The position numbers and the translations under genes were made by a program. A DNA stretch of 38,015 nt from Actinomycetota bacterium (GTDB taxonomy: Bacteria > Actinomycetota > Acidimicrobiia > Acidimicrobiales > Ilumatobacteraceae). Where the stretch lies: assembly GCA_026393575.1 (NCBI GenBank), contig JAPKZX010000038.1, positions 1-38,015 of the forward strand, read 5' to 3'. The notes under the pieces were generated by a model, which was given only the letters and a program-made list of their open reading frames with translations, had not been told where the DNA came from and ran no database searches. Positions 15,534 to 24,813 of this stretch are shown here, in pieces (positions within the stretch are counted from its first letter, which is position 1; every line of letters starts with the position of its first letter).

Positions 15534-16282
15534 ACGCACGTCCGCTTCGTTACACCATCGACACTGCGTGGGATGCTTGGCACGAATCGCAAGAGGCGAC
15601 GGCCAGAGATTGGCTTGTCGTGCACTATGCATCGTTGGTGAAGTTCGTTGCTGGCCGTCTTGCTGCAGGTTTGCCTCGCACGGTAGACACGGGTGACTTA
15701 GTGAGTGCCGGAGTATTCGGACTCATGAATGCAATTGACAAGTTCGACCCTGCGAATGGTGCAAAGTTTGAAACGTATGCCATTCCGCGCATTCGAGGCG
15801 CAATTCTCGACGGCCTTCGTGCTTTGGATTGGGTACCACGTTCAGTGCGTTCACATTCGCGTTCTGTGCAAGATGCAATTGCGCGACTAGAGCATCAATT
15901 GGGTCGCACCCCTACCGATGAAGAGATCGCAGAAGAGTTGCAGATCACAACAGAAGAATTAGAAAAGTGGCTAGCCGATATTGCTGCTGGCTCAGTTGGT
16001 CCGCTTGACCATGTGGCGATGGACAACACGTCGCACGAAAAAGATGCTCACCTGCAGCCTGGACGTGCGATGGAAGAGGGCGAGTTGCGCGGGGCAATGC
16101 GTGAAGAGATTGCCAAGCTTCCAGAACGTGAACAAGCAATTCTCATTTTGTATTACGACGATGGTCTAACACTTGCTGAAATCGGTGATGCACTAGGCGT
16201 GACGGAAAGTCGTGTGTCTCAAATTCACACAAAAGCAGTTCTGCAGTTGCGTTCGCGATTAGCAGCCGCTGGCATGGGCTGA
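15530..16282 (+). CDS. whiG: WhiG/FliA-type RNA polymerase sigma factor
   Basis: This sigma-70 family group 3 factor has 250 residues. Region 2 contains GDLVSAGVFGLMNAIDKFDP and FETYAIPRIRGAILDGLRALDWVPRSVR, the FliA/WhiG signature. Region 3 includes the segment from RTPTDEEIAEEL, and region 4 carries LPEREQAILILYYDDGLTLAEIGD with the helix-turn-helix ending VTESRVSQIHTKA. In Streptomyces WhiG controls sporulation and sits near rpsB-tsf, the same neighbourhood as here. In other actinobacteria it can drive flagellar genes, and I see none in this window. The gene name is assigned by similarity and location, not function. Its start overlaps the recombinase stop by 4 nt. Confidence 0.88.
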   Translation: MNARPLRYTIDTAWDAWHESQEATARDWLVVHYASLVKFVAGRLAAGLPRTVDTGDLVSAGVFGLMNAIDKFDPANGAKFETYAIPRIRGAILDGLRALDWVPRSVRSHSRSVQDAIARLEHQLGRTPTDEEIAEELQITTEELEKWLADIAAGSVGPLDHVAMDNTSHEKDAHLQPGRAMEEGELRGAMREEIAKLPEREQAILILYYDDGLTLAEIGDALGVTESRVSQIHTKAVLQLRSRLAAAGMG

Positions 16283-16306
16283 CCTTTCAATTATTCGTGT
16301 GCACAC

Positions 16307-16759
16307 ATGTTGTACATGTTTGCTGTCTTGTTGCTGTCGGTCTTTAGTGTCGTGGCCCCAGTTCATGGACCCGTGGTGGAACAGTTTCGTGCGCCGGCAT
16401 GCGAGAGATGTGCGGGTCACAGGGGAGTCACTATTGCAACTAGTCCCGACGATGTGGTGCGTGTGGCGGCGGCGGGCGAGATTGTCTTTGTGGGCCAGGT
16501 GGCTGGGGTGACTTATGTGGTGGAACGCATCTCTGCAGATGTGCGCATCACGTATGGGCACATTCAGCCCCTGGACTCCCTCACAGTGGGCCAACAGGTT
16601 GATGAAGGTCAACCCTTGGGTCTGGCGGAATCCCGGGTGTACATCGGGGTGCGGGTGGGGACACGGCCCGTTCACCCTTTGCGCTACTTGGGTCTAGCCG
16701 GGGCCCGGTTGGTCTCTTCCAGCCAACTCCTTGGGGTGACGAGGACCCGTTCCCGATAG
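16307..16759 (+). CDS. Degenerate M23 (LytM-like) domain protein, probably secreted
   Basis: This 150-residue protein starts with a hydrophobic stretch (MFAVLLLSVFSVVAP) that looks like a signal sequence or anchor. The rest keeps the outline of an M23 peptidase: HRGVTIAT, VRVAAAGEIVFVG, RITYGHIQPL, VGQQVDEGQPLG. The zinc site is lost. The HxGxD motif reads HRGVT, with Thr for Asp. The HLHFE motif is replaced by YIGVRV. The protein is therefore probably not a peptidase but a cell-wall-binding or amidase-activating domain, as known for other degenerate LytM proteins. It lies between the WhiG-like sigma gene and rpsB, where actinobacteria commonly have an M23 gene. Confidence 0.75.
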   Translation: MLYMFAVLLLSVFSVVAPVHGPVVEQFRAPACERCAGHRGVTIATSPDDVVRVAAAGEIVFVGQVAGVTYVVERISADVRITYGHIQPLDSLTVGQQVDEGQPLGLAESRVYIGVRVGTRPVHPLRYLGLAGARLVSSSQLLGVTRTRSR

Positions 16760-16814
16760 GCTTTCTACGGCTAACAAAGGCATTACAGCCTGAGTTAGAC
16801 ATCAAAATTCATGC

Positions 16815-16857
16815 ACACTGACCACCTGCGGTCGCTTCGGCGTCGGATCGGTGTGTG
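16815..16857 (+). promoter_or_regulatory. Hairpin in the rpsB leader
   Basis: The 121-nt gap before rpsB holds CGC-TTCG-GCG at 16833-16842, a stable UUCG tetraloop stem. The flanks ACAC (16815-16818) and GTGTGTG (16851-16857) can extend the pairing with interruptions. It may be part of an S2 autoregulatory leader, which is an inference. I see no T-tract and no clear promoter hexamers. Confidence 0.35.
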
Positions 16858-16880
16858 AACAACCGCAGAAGGAGAAAATT

Positions 16881-17741
16881 ATGGCTGTCGTATCAATGCG
16901 GCAAATGCTCGAAGCTGGCGTTCACTTTGGACACCAGACCCGTCGTTGGAATCCAAAGATGAAGCAATTCATTTTCGGAGAGCGCAACGGAATTCACATC
17001 ATCAACCTCGACCAAACTCTCGAGCGTATTGAAACTGCTTACGAATTCGTTCGTGACCTTGTTGCCAATGGCGGAACAATCCTCTTCGTTGGAACAAAGA
17101 AGCAAGCACAAGATCCAATCCGTAGCTACGCCGAAAAGTGCGGCATGTACTACGTGAACGAGCGTTGGTTGGGCGGCATGCTCACCAACTTCGAAACCAT
17201 CTCAAAGCGCGTCGGCAAGATGCAGGAATACGAGCGCATGAAGGTGTCTGGCGAATTTGAAGCCATGCCGAAGAAAGAAGCTCTTCTTCTCACTCGTGAA
17301 CTCGACAAATTGCAAAAGAACCTTTCTGGTATCTCGAACCTTGCGCGTCGTCCCGACGCAATCTTCGTTCTTGACACAATGAAGGAGCACATCGCTGTTA
17401 CCGAAGCAAACAAGTTGAAGATTCCTGTGATCGCAGTAGTTGACTCAAACGTTGACCCAGATGTCATTCAGTTCCCAATCCCTGGTAACGACGATGCAAT
17501 CCGTGCAAACGACTTGCTGACTCGCGTGATTGCTGAAGCAGTCATCGAAGGCCGGTTCATTGCGCAGAAGCGCAATCCTGCTGCTGCAGCAGCGGCTGTA
17601 CCTGCAGAGCGCACACCTGAAGAAACAGCAGTGTTTGAAGAACAACAAGCCGAGGCTCGCCGTCAGGCTGCTGAAGCACAGGCATCACGCGAAGCACGCC
17701 TTGCCGCGAAGAAGACAACCGACGAACCAGCAGCGGAGTAA
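16881..17741 (+). CDS. rpsB: 30S ribosomal protein S2
   Basis: S2 is a component of the small ribosomal subunit. The protein has 286 residues. It opens [26 protein letters not shown], the S2 signature, and carries [21 protein letters not shown] and [25 protein letters not shown] and [10 protein letters not shown] follow. The last ~50 residues are an Ala/Glu-rich charged extension common in actinobacteria. I chose ATG 16881 because AAGGAG ends 6 nt before it; an open frame further upstream has no such site. tsf follows 5 nt later. Confidence 0.97.
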   Translation: MAVVSMRQMLEAGVHFGHQTRRWNPKMKQFIFGERNGIHIINLDQTLERIETAYEFVRDLVANGGTILFVGTKKQAQDPIRSYAEKCGMYYVNERWLGGMLTNFETISKRVGKMQEYERMKVSGEFEAMPKKEALLLTRELDKLQKNLSGISNLARRPDAIFVLDTMKEHIAVTEANKLKIPVIAVVDSNVDPDVIQFPIPGNDDAIRANDLLTRVIAEAVIEGRFIAQKRNPAAAAAAVPAERTPEETAVFEEQQAEARRQAAEAQASREARLAAKKTTDEPAAE

Positions 17742-17746
17742 TTCAG

Positions 17747-18535
17747 ATGTCGTACACAGCAAAAGACGTACAGAGTCTGCGCCAGTCAACTGGTGCGGGA
17801 ATGATGGATTGCAAGAAAGCGCTTGAAGAAAACGGTGGCGACCTTGAAGAAGCAAAGCAGTGGCTGCGCGAAAAAGGTCTTGCCGCAAGCGCAAAGCGTG
17901 ATGATCGTGATAACGCCCAAGGTGTTGTCACTCTCATTGTCGAGCCAACTCGCGCTTCCATCATCAAACTGAAGTGTGAGACAGACTTCGTTGCATCGAG
18001 CGATGGTTTCAAGGCCGAAGCCGATGCGCTTGCTAAGGCAATCCTTGAAAAAGGTGAAGCCGGTGTTGGTGATCGCGCTACTCAAATCGATGACCTCAAG
18101 ATCACTTTGAAGGAAAAAATTGAAGTGGGCGAGACGATTCGTTTTGAAGCAGCCGCAGGAAACATCCTCGACTCCTACACACACGTCCAGGGTGGACGAG
18201 GCGTCAATGGCGTCATTGTGGAGATGTCTGGTGCATCTGTAGAACTTGCGCACGACATTGCCGTGCATATTGCGTTTGCACGCCCTCGCTTTCTGCAACG
18301 CGAAGATATTCCTGCAGATGTGCTTGAAAAAGAACGTGAAACTCTTGAAGCGATTACTCGCAACGAAGGTAAGCCAGAACAAGCGATAGCGAAAATTGTT
18401 GAGGGTCGTATTGCGGGCTTCTTCAAAGACGTTTGTCTTCTTGAGCAGCCATATGCCAAGGACGACAAAGTCAGTATTTCGCAACTCATTGGTGCGGCAA
18501 AGATTGTTCGATTCGCACAGGTGGAAATCGGCTAA
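17747..18535 (+). CDS. tsf: Translation elongation factor Ts
   Basis: EF-Ts exchanges GDP for GTP on EF-Tu. The protein has 262 residues. The N-terminal UBA-like domain includes [19 protein letters not shown], the main family signature, and the core has CETDFVA near residue 77. The dimerisation region and C-terminal helix are present, ending [17 protein letters not shown]. It lies 5 nt after rpsB, and its stop codon overlaps the pyrH start by 1 nt (TAATG), so translation is coupled. An in-frame shift or loss is not seen. Confidence 0.97.
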   Translation: MSYTAKDVQSLRQSTGAGMMDCKKALEENGGDLEEAKQWLREKGLAASAKRDDRDNAQGVVTLIVEPTRASIIKLKCETDFVASSDGFKAEADALAKAILEKGEAGVGDRATQIDDLKITLKEKIEVGETIRFEAAAGNILDSYTHVQGGRGVNGVIVEMSGASVELAHDIAVHIAFARPRFLQREDIPADVLEKERETLEAITRNEGKPEQAIAKIVEGRIAGFFKDVCLLEQPYAKDDKVSISQLIGAAKIVRFAQVEIG

Positions 18536-19260
18536 TGACTTCTCGGCCCACTTGGTCTCGTGTTGTGCTCAAACTTTCGGGTGAAGCACTTGCAGAGCCA
18601 ACGGGTTTTGGTCTCGACAACAATGTGTTGACGCAAGTCGCCACAGAAGTGCGTGAGGCTCGCGAAGAACTTGGAACAGACATTGCCATTGTTGTTGGCG
18701 GTGGAAACTTTTGGCGAGGCATTAAAGGTGCTGGTCAAGGTATGGACCAAGCACAAGCTGACTACATGGGAATGTTGGCAACGGTTATGAACGGTCTTGC
18801 ATTGCAAGACGCACTCGAGCGCGTTGGACAACAGTCGAGAGTTATGTCTGCAATCGAGATGCCAAAGATCGCAGAGCCGTACATCCGCCGCCGAGCACAG
18901 CGTCACCTTGAAAAGGGAAGAGTTGTTATCTTGGCCGGCGGAACAGGAAACCCTTTCTTCACTACAGACACTGCTGCCGCACTGCGTGCTGCGGAGATTG
19001 ATGCGCAAGCCATCTTGAAGGGCACCCACTCAGGCGTCGACGGCGTTTACACGGCAGACCCCAAACTGGATTCTGCAGCTACTCGGTATGAGCGCATTAG
19101 CCATATGGATGTCATCACCAAAGGTCTGAAAGTGATGGATGCCACGGCAATCACCTTCTGTATGGATAAAAACCTTCCGATTGTGGTGTTTGACCTCCTG
19201 GCTAAGGGAAACGTGAAGTCCATTCTCAGGGGTGACCCAGTAGGTACGCTGGTTGGGTGA
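18535..19260 (+). CDS. pyrH: UMP kinase
   Basis: PyrH phosphorylates UMP to UDP in pyrimidine nucleotide synthesis. The protein has 241 residues and belongs to the amino acid kinase fold. [37 protein letters not shown] and [18 protein letters not shown] are standard segments. [10 protein letters not shown] and the C-terminal [10 protein letters not shown] complete the fold. It starts at the ATG that shares one base with the tsf stop, and its own stop overlaps the frr start by 4 nt (GTGA). The tight rpsB-tsf-pyrH-frr order points to a single operon. Confidence 0.97.
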   Translation: MTSRPTWSRVVLKLSGEALAEPTGFGLDNNVLTQVATEVREAREELGTDIAIVVGGGNFWRGIKGAGQGMDQAQADYMGMLATVMNGLALQDALERVGQQSRVMSAIEMPKIAEPYIRRRAQRHLEKGRVVILAGGTGNPFFTTDTAAALRAAEIDAQAILKGTHSGVDGVYTADPKLDSAATRYERISHMDVITKGLKVMDATAITFCMDKNLPIVVFDLLAKGNVKSILRGDPVGTLVG

Positions 19261-19814
19261 TTGAAGACGTCCTGCTCGAAGCCATCGACAAGATGGAAAG
19301 AGCCGTGGAACATGTCCAATCTCAGTTCTCAACCGTGCGCACAGGCCGTGCAAACGCCGCGCTTGTCGATCGCATCGTGGTCGAGTACTACGGCTCGCCC
19401 GTTCCGTTGCAACAATTAGCAGCCTTTCAAGTCCCTGAAGCTCGTACTTTGGTCGTGAAGCCACACGACAAGGGCGCTATCGCTGCGATTGAAAAGGCCA
19501 TTCGTGAAAGCGACCTCGGACTGCAGCCGTCGAATGATGGATCTATTATTCGTCTCACAATCCCAGTGCTTACTGAAGAGCGCCGTAAGGAATATGTGAA
19601 AGTCGTGAAGAATATGACCGAGGATGGTCGAATTGCAGTGCGCAACATACGTCGTGATGCGCGTAAGCAATTAGAGACATCGGAGAAAAACTCCGAGATG
19701 TCAAAAGATGAACTTGAGCGTGCCGAGAAAGATCTCGATAAGCACACACAGGATCATGTAGATCTCATCGAAAAAGCTCTTGCCCGCAAGGAACAAGAAC
19801 TGCTCGAGGTATAA
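19257..19814 (+). CDS. frr: Ribosome recycling factor
   Basis: RRF splits post-termination ribosomes together with EF-G. The protein has 185 residues, the family norm. The pattern [28 protein letters not shown] is the typical N-terminal helix and hinge, and the second domain includes [32 protein letters not shown] and [11 protein letters not shown]. It starts with GTG within the pyrH stop region (4-nt overlap), so translation is coupled. The next gene, cdsA, begins about 50 nt later with its own Shine-Dalgarno. Confidence 0.97.
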   Translation: MIEDVLLEAIDKMERAVEHVQSQFSTVRTGRANAALVDRIVVEYYGSPVPLQQLAAFQVPEARTLVVKPHDKGAIAAIEKAIRESDLGLQPSNDGSIIRLTIPVLTEERRKEYVKVVKNMTEDGRIAVRNIRRDARKQLETSEKNSEMSKDELERAEKDLDKHTQDHVDLIEKALARKEQELLEV

Positions 19815-19863
19815 GAATGCACACAATGCTTATTGTTTGTATACAACCCGAAAGGGGAGAAAA

Positions 19864-21129
19864 ATGAGTGACGATATTTGGCGCCGTAAAGATGACACCG
19901 GGGGCGACGACTCCTCGGGTTATGGCACAGACTTTGGTTCCGACTTCGGGACAGTGCAGTTTGCCGATGATCCAACATCTGAACCTGCTCTCAGTTTTGG
20001 AGACAGTGACACAGGAAAGATGCCACATTGGACTGAGCCAGCCACTGGCGAAATTCCTGTGGTGGACGATGATGACGACACAGATGTGTGGGGCACATTC
20101 CAAGAGCCCAGTCAGCCAGCGCGCCGGCCAGACCACATCTCTATTGGTACCGACCCCACAGATGAGAGGCGTCGCCCTCGCGATATCACTGGAGACTTAG
20201 GTCGCGATCCATCACGTGACATCACTGGTGGTGTTCCGCGCGGTGGGCGCGGACAACCTGTTCGACGTTCTGGACCACGTGGACCAAAGAAGGGGATTAG
20301 TCGTGACATGCCAACTGCGATCACGACCGGATTAATCCTTCTTGCAGTTTTCCTTGGTGCCATCATGTGGCGTCCTGCTGCGGTCATGTTGATCGTTCTC
20401 GCTGTTGTTGGTTTTGCTGCGGTTGAATTCTTCAGCAAAGTCACTGAAAAGGGTTACCGACCTGCAACGTTTGCTGGGCTACTCACATGCATTGCTGCGC
20501 CACTTGCTGCCTACTGGGTCGGAGACGAAGCGCTTCCGCTCGTCCTTGCGTTTGGTTTCCTTGCAACGTCCATTGGTTTCCTTGGGGCATCTAGTGTCCA
20601 AAGTGGACCAATGCCAAACGTTGCGATTTCAACTATGGCCATGACATGGATTGGTCTCATGGGATCTTTCGCAGCACTGATTCTTCGCTACTCAGTCAAT
20701 GGTGGACTTGCTCACGTAGGTACAGACACATTGTTCATGGTCGTCATTGGTGTCATTGCAAATGACATCGGTGGTTTGTTCGTTGGTGCATCAGTTGGAA
20801 AAACTCCATTGCGTGAGTGGGTGAGCCCAAACAAAACTATTGAAGGTGCAATTGGTGGAGCCATAGCAACTCTTGTTGCTCTTGTTGTCGTCGGTTCACA
20901 AAACGGAACATGGAACAGCATGGGTGAATGGATTGCTCTCGCGATTGTCATTTCAGTCATGGCTCCAATCGGAGACCTTGTCGAGTCCATGTTCAAGCGC
21001 AACCTCGATGTCAAAGACTTCGGAAGTCTTATTGCTGGCCACGGTGGCGTTCTTGATCGTTTCGACGGATTCTTGTTCGTTCTTCCCGCTGCCTACTACC
21101 TCATGTTGGTATTGCAGCCCTGGGCGTGA
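19864..21129 (+). CDS. cdsA: Phosphatidate cytidylyltransferase with acidic N-terminal extension
   Basis: CdsA makes CDP-diacylglycerol from phosphatidate and CTP in the membrane. The protein has 421 residues. The C-terminal ~250 residues carry about eight hydrophobic helices and end with the full family signature S-x-F-K-R-x4-K-D-x-G-x6-H-G-G-x2-D-R (SMFKRNLDVKDFG, then GHGGVLDR). The first ~150 residues are polar and low-complexity, with an acidic run (DDDDDT) and the repeated words RDITGDLGRD and RDITGG. They are probably disordered and cytoplasmic. The start is ATG 19864, which follows AAGGGGAG by 4 nt; the longer open frame upstream is unlikely. Confidence 0.95.
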   Translation: MSDDIWRRKDDTGGDDSSGYGTDFGSDFGTVQFADDPTSEPALSFGDSDTGKMPHWTEPATGEIPVVDDDDDTDVWGTFQEPSQPARRPDHISIGTDPTDERRRPRDITGDLGRDPSRDITGGVPRGGRGQPVRRSGPRGPKKGISRDMPTAITTGLILLAVFLGAIMWRPAAVMLIVLAVVGFAAVEFFSKVTEKGYRPATFAGLLTCIAAPLAAYWVGDEALPLVLAFGFLATSIGFLGASSVQSGPMPNVAISTMAMTWIGLMGSFAALILRYSVNGGLAHVGTDTLFMVVIGVIANDIGGLFVGASVGKTPLREWVSPNKTIEGAIGGAIATLVALVVVGSQNGTWNSMGEWIALAIVISVMAPIGDLVESMFKRNLDVKDFGSLIAGHGGVLDRFDGFLFVLPAAYYLMLVLQPWA

Positions 21130-21184
21130 CCAACAACTGGTGTGCTGCCGTCATACTGACGCGTCCCACTGACAGAATGAATCC

Positions 21185-22327
21185 GTGACACAAAAGCGAG
21201 TTGCTATTGCTGGGTCCTCGGGCTCTATCGGAACTCAAACTATTGAGGTTGTTCTTGCCGAGCCTCATAACTATCGGGTCACAGCACTTGCAGTTGGGTC
21301 TTCAGCAGATGTTGTTATCGCACAAGCAAAGCAATTGCAACCAGAATTAGTTGTTGTCACTGATGAAGCAGAATTACACCGTGTTACCGCCGCATTGCCT
21401 GGAGTTGAAGTAACTCATCAGTTATCCGACATTGTCGATGTCGCAGATGTGGTGATTAACGGTGTGGTGGGATTTGCCGGCCTCTCGGTCACGCTTGAAA
21501 CGTTGCGTCAAGGTCGCACGCTCGGACTTGCCAATAAGGAGAGCCTGATTGCGGCTGGTCCCATCGTTCAACCATTGCGCAGTGTGCCTGGTGCGCAGTT
21601 AGTACCTGTTGATAGTGAGCACTGTGCGATTCATCAATGTCTGCGTTCGTCTGGGCGACCAGAATCGGAAGTTTCTCGCCTGGTGCTCACCGCAAGTGGA
21701 GGTCCATTTCGTGGTCGTTCACGTGATTCCTTGGCATCTGTCACCGTTGAAGAAGCCTTGCAACACCCCACATGGAAGATGGGTCCAAAGATCACCATCG
21801 ATTCGTCCACGCTGATGAACAAGGGTCTAGAAGTAATCGAAGCACATGAGTTGTTCAATGTGTCGTTCGATCAGATCGATGTCGTAGTGCATCCACAATC
21901 AGTCGTTCACTCAATGGTCGAATTTACAGATGGATCCACAATCGCGCAGATGTCGTTACCCGACATGAGGTTGCCTATTGGTTATGCATTGGGTTACCCA
22001 CATCGCATCAACACTGCATATGGCCGCATCGACTGGTCAACATTGACGCATCTAGATTTTGAAGCACCAGATCGCAACACGTTTCAGTGTCTCGACCTTG
22101 CGTATGCAGCGGGTCGAGCAGGTGGCACTGCGCCAGCTGCACTATCAGCAGCCAATGAAATCATCGTGGAGGCATTTCTGGCGGGTCGCTTGGTGTGGAC
22201 AGATATCGCCGTGTATTTGAGCAGTGTTATGGCGAGATTCAACGTGACACAACCACACTCTGTGGAAGATGTTTTAGAAGCTGACGCAATTGGTCGTCGT
22301 CTTGCAACCGAGGAGTTAAGTAAGTGA
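21185..22327 (+). CDS. dxr: 1-deoxy-D-xylulose 5-phosphate reductoisomerase
   Basis: Dxr makes 2-C-methyl-D-erythritol 4-phosphate from DXP, the second step of the MEP isoprenoid pathway. The protein has 380 residues. The NADPH loop is GSSGSIGTQTIEV and the ANKESLIAAG segment follows. The metal and substrate sites are in PVDSEHCAIHQCL, TASGGPFRG and IDSSTLMNKGLEVIEAHELF. HPTWKMGPKI is the usual mobile-loop region. The start is GTG 21185. The stop overlaps the next start by 4 nt (GTGA). ispG, another MEP gene, is two genes downstream, an arrangement shared by many actinobacteria. Confidence 0.97.
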   Translation: MTQKRVAIAGSSGSIGTQTIEVVLAEPHNYRVTALAVGSSADVVIAQAKQLQPELVVVTDEAELHRVTAALPGVEVTHQLSDIVDVADVVINGVVGFAGLSVTLETLRQGRTLGLANKESLIAAGPIVQPLRSVPGAQLVPVDSEHCAIHQCLRSSGRPESEVSRLVLTASGGPFRGRSRDSLASVTVEEALQHPTWKMGPKITIDSSTLMNKGLEVIEAHELFNVSFDQIDVVVHPQSVVHSMVEFTDGSTIAQMSLPDMRLPIGYALGYPHRINTAYGRIDWSTLTHLDFEAPDRNTFQCLDLAYAAGRAGGTAPAALSAANEIIVEAFLAGRLVWTDIAVYLSSVMARFNVTQPHSVEDVLEADAIGRRLATEELSK

Positions 22328-23571
22328 GCAACTTTTATCAGCGTTTCCGCGAAGAGATGGCTGCTGGAGGTTCTGTTGAAGAGATAGATAATCCAGAAGT
22401 CACGAGAAGTGGAAAAATCACAGGCGTCGTCATTGCAGCATTGTTGCTATATCTTGCGGTAAAAAACCCGTGGACATTTGTGTTTGTCGTGGGCTTACTC
22501 ATCTCAGTGTTTCTTCACGAAGTCGGGCACTTCTCTACAGCGCGACTTACGGGAATGAAAGTCACTCAGTTCTTCATGGGTTTTGGACCACGAGTGTGGT
22601 CTATGCGGCGTGGCGAAGTTGAATACGGTGTTCGCGCACTGCCACTCGGCGCGTTTGTTCGCATCATCGGCATGAACAACATTGATGAAGTGGAAGAAGC
22701 AGATGAATCTCGCGCTTATCGCTCCAAGTCGTATCCCCGTCGATTGCTTGTGATTACTGCCGGTTCGTTAATGCATATGTTGATTGCCTTCTCACTCTTT
22801 TTTGGTGTGTATGCGATTAGTGGGCGTGAACAACCAACTGGTGTATCTATAGTGCGCCATGTTGATGATCAGAACAGTCCCGCTTATGTCGCAGGCGTGC
22901 GCGAGGGTGACACGCTTCTGCGAATTGGCAATACGGCCATTACTGATTACGACTCGGTAGCCGCCGCCATTGGCACCTATCGACCAGGTGATTCTGTCGA
23001 CGTTGTTATCAAACAAAATGGTGTTGAGAAAAGTTTGGCAATTGTTTTAGCGGCTCATCCACAGGTAAAAGATCGGGGCTACTTCGGAGTTGCCGCTGAT
23101 GACTGGGGTTGGCAACGTCTAAATCCTGTCGTTGCTGCAGGTCAAAGCGCATCCGATATCGGCACCACAATGTGGGCGTCTGTAACTGGCGTTGTGTCGG
23201 CACTCAATCCCATCAACTCTGTTCGCCATCTCACCGATTCGTCTCAAGCAGACCCTGCCACTCGACCGAGCACCGTGGTGGGTGTCAGTCAATATGGCGG
23301 GACCGTTGGTCGCTCTGAAGGTCTGAAAGGGGTGCTCATTCTGTTAGCGAGCGTGAACGTGTTTATCGGAATCTTCAATATGTTGCCCCTGTTGCCTTTC
23401 GATGGTGGGCATGCGGCAATTGCCACCTACGAGCGAATTCGGTCACGGCGAGGTAAGCGATACCAGGCCGACATCAACAAAATGGTGCCCGTAGCAACTG
23501 TTGTGGTGGGGCTATTGGCGTTCTTGTTGTTGACCGGTTTGTATCTCGATGTGACGCAACCACTCGGGTAA
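22324..23571 (+). CDS. Site-2 intramembrane metalloprotease (RseP/Rip1-like, M50)
   Basis: This 415-residue membrane protease has the zinc motif HEVGH (His65, Glu66, His69) in the first part and a PDZ domain in the middle (about residues 155-245, SPAYVAGVREGDTLLRIGN). The third zinc ligand is in NMLPLLPFDGGHA near the end. Homologues cut membrane-bound anti-sigma factors. The N-terminal ~30 residues are polar and cytoplasmic. Hydrophobic helices occur near 33-47, 52-66, 140-158, 340-356 and 395-410. It starts with GTG, coupled to dxr by a 4-nt overlap, and ispG follows 30 nt later. The dxr-rip-ispG order is typical of actinobacteria. Confidence 0.93.
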   Translation: MSNFYQRFREEMAAGGSVEEIDNPEVTRSGKITGVVIAALLLYLAVKNPWTFVFVVGLLISVFLHEVGHFSTARLTGMKVTQFFMGFGPRVWSMRRGEVEYGVRALPLGAFVRIIGMNNIDEVEEADESRAYRSKSYPRRLLVITAGSLMHMLIAFSLFFGVYAISGREQPTGVSIVRHVDDQNSPAYVAGVREGDTLLRIGNTAITDYDSVAAAIGTYRPGDSVDVVIKQNGVEKSLAIVLAAHPQVKDRGYFGVAADDWGWQRLNPVVAAGQSASDIGTTMWASVTGVVSALNPINSVRHLTDSSQADPATRPSTVVGVSQYGGTVGRSEGLKGVLILLASVNVFIGIFNMLPLLPFDGGHAAIATYERIRSRRGKRYQADINKMVPVATVVVGLLAFLLLTGLYLDVTQPLG

Positions 23572-23601
23572 TCGGCTCTGAAGATGGCACACTAGTAACT
23601 G

Positions 23602-24813
23602 ATGTTTGAACGTCGATCTACTTCGCAAATAATGGTGGGCAAGGTGCCTGTCGGTGGTGGTGCACCCATCTCCGTGCAGTCAATGACCACCACGAAGACT
23701 GCCGATGTTGAAGGCACGTTGCAACAGATTTATGCACTTGCTGCGGCGGGTTGCGACATCGTGCGATGCACATGTAACGAGATAGAAGCCGCTGAAGGTC
23801 TTGCCCAAATAGTTCCGCGTTCGCCGATTCCGATCATCGCCGACATTCATCATCAGTACAAGATGGCTCTGGCGGCAATGGAAGCAGGCGTGCACGGATT
23901 ACGTCTCAACCCTGGAAATATTCGCAAGCCAGAGCACATTAAAGCTGTTGCATCTGAAGCGCGTGATCGCAATATTCCTATTCGTATCGGTGTCAATGGC
24001 GGCTCGCTTGATCCATCTCTATATGAGAAATACGGTGGGCTTACTGCAGCTGCAATGGTGGAGAGTGCGCTTCAGGAGATTGCCTATTTCCAAGAGGTTG
24101 ATTTCAATCTCATCAAGATTTCAGTCAAAGCAAGCAATGTTCCACTCATGGTGGAGGCGTATCGCATGCTTGCCGACGCAACAGACATTCCGTTACATCT
24201 TGGAGTCACTGAAGCAGGCCCACCGCCAGCAGGTTTGGTCAAAGCCACCGCCGGAATCTCTACGTTGTTGCTTGAAGGAATTGGTGACACCATTCGCTAC
24301 AGCCTCACTGCCGACCCAGTGGAAGAAGCGCGCGCAGGACGTCAATTACTAGAAGCACTTGGTCTGCGTGAGCGAAAGAATGTCGACCTCATCGCGTGCC
24401 CTAGTTGTGGTCGTGCCGAGATTGACGTTATTGATGTTGCCAACAGAGCAATGAAAGCGTTTGAAGACAAGAAGTTGCCATTGCAAATTGCTGTCATGGG
24501 TTGTGTCGTTAATGGTCCTGGCGAAGCACGTGAAGCAGACCTAGGAATCGCAGCAGGCAACAAGCGCGGTCATCTCTTTGTGAAGGGTCGCAATGTTGCT
24601 GTTATTCCAGAAAACGAGATGGTGGAAGCTTTAGTCGAGTGGGCCGAATTCATTAATGAGCACGGAACAGATGCTGCAATTGAGCGCGCTGACACCAAAC
24701 TTGCTGAGCGTGAGGCTGCGCGAGATCGTGCACAGCTCATGGATGAAAAAGGCGACGATGCCAATCATTCAGCTGAAAAAATCGTTGAGATTAGAAAAAC
24801 TGCTGGCAATTAG
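23602..24813 (+). CDS. ispG: (E)-4-hydroxy-3-methylbut-2-enyl-diphosphate synthase (flavodoxin)
   Basis: IspG carries out the sixth step of the MEP pathway with a 4Fe-4S cluster. The protein has 403 residues. It opens with the characteristic VGGGAPISVQSMTTTKT and contains the barrel strands PIIADIHHQYKMA and GLRLNPGNI. The cluster cysteines are in CPSCGRAEID near residue 269 and MGCVVNGPGEA near 302. The last ~40 residues form a charged extension beyond the usual end. The stop codon overlaps that of the convergent manA gene by 4 nt. Two upstream genes share the operon-like layout. Confidence 0.97.
   Translation: MFERRSTSQIMVGKVPVGGGAPISVQSMTTTKTADVEGTLQQIYALAAAGCDIVRCTCNEIEAAEGLAQIVPRSPIPIIADIHHQYKMALAAMEAGVHGLRLNPGNIRKPEHIKAVASEARDRNIPIRIGVNGGSLDPSLYEKYGGLTAAAMVESALQEIAYFQEVDFNLIKISVKASNVPLMVEAYRMLADATDIPLHLGVTEAGPPPAGLVKATAGISTLLLEGIGDTIRYSLTADPVEEARAGRQLLEALGLRERKNVDLIACPSCGRAEIDVIDVANRAMKAFEDKKLPLQIAVMGCVVNGPGEAREADLGIAAGNKRGHLFVKGRNVAVIPENEMVEALVEWAEFINEHGTDAAIERADTKLAEREAARDRAQLMDEKGDDANHSAEKIVEIRKTAGN

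Noticed and set aside
17786-18484. A 232-residue minus-strand open frame inside tsf.
   Set aside because: It is antisense to a fully conserved EF-Ts gene and shows no domain or start signal.
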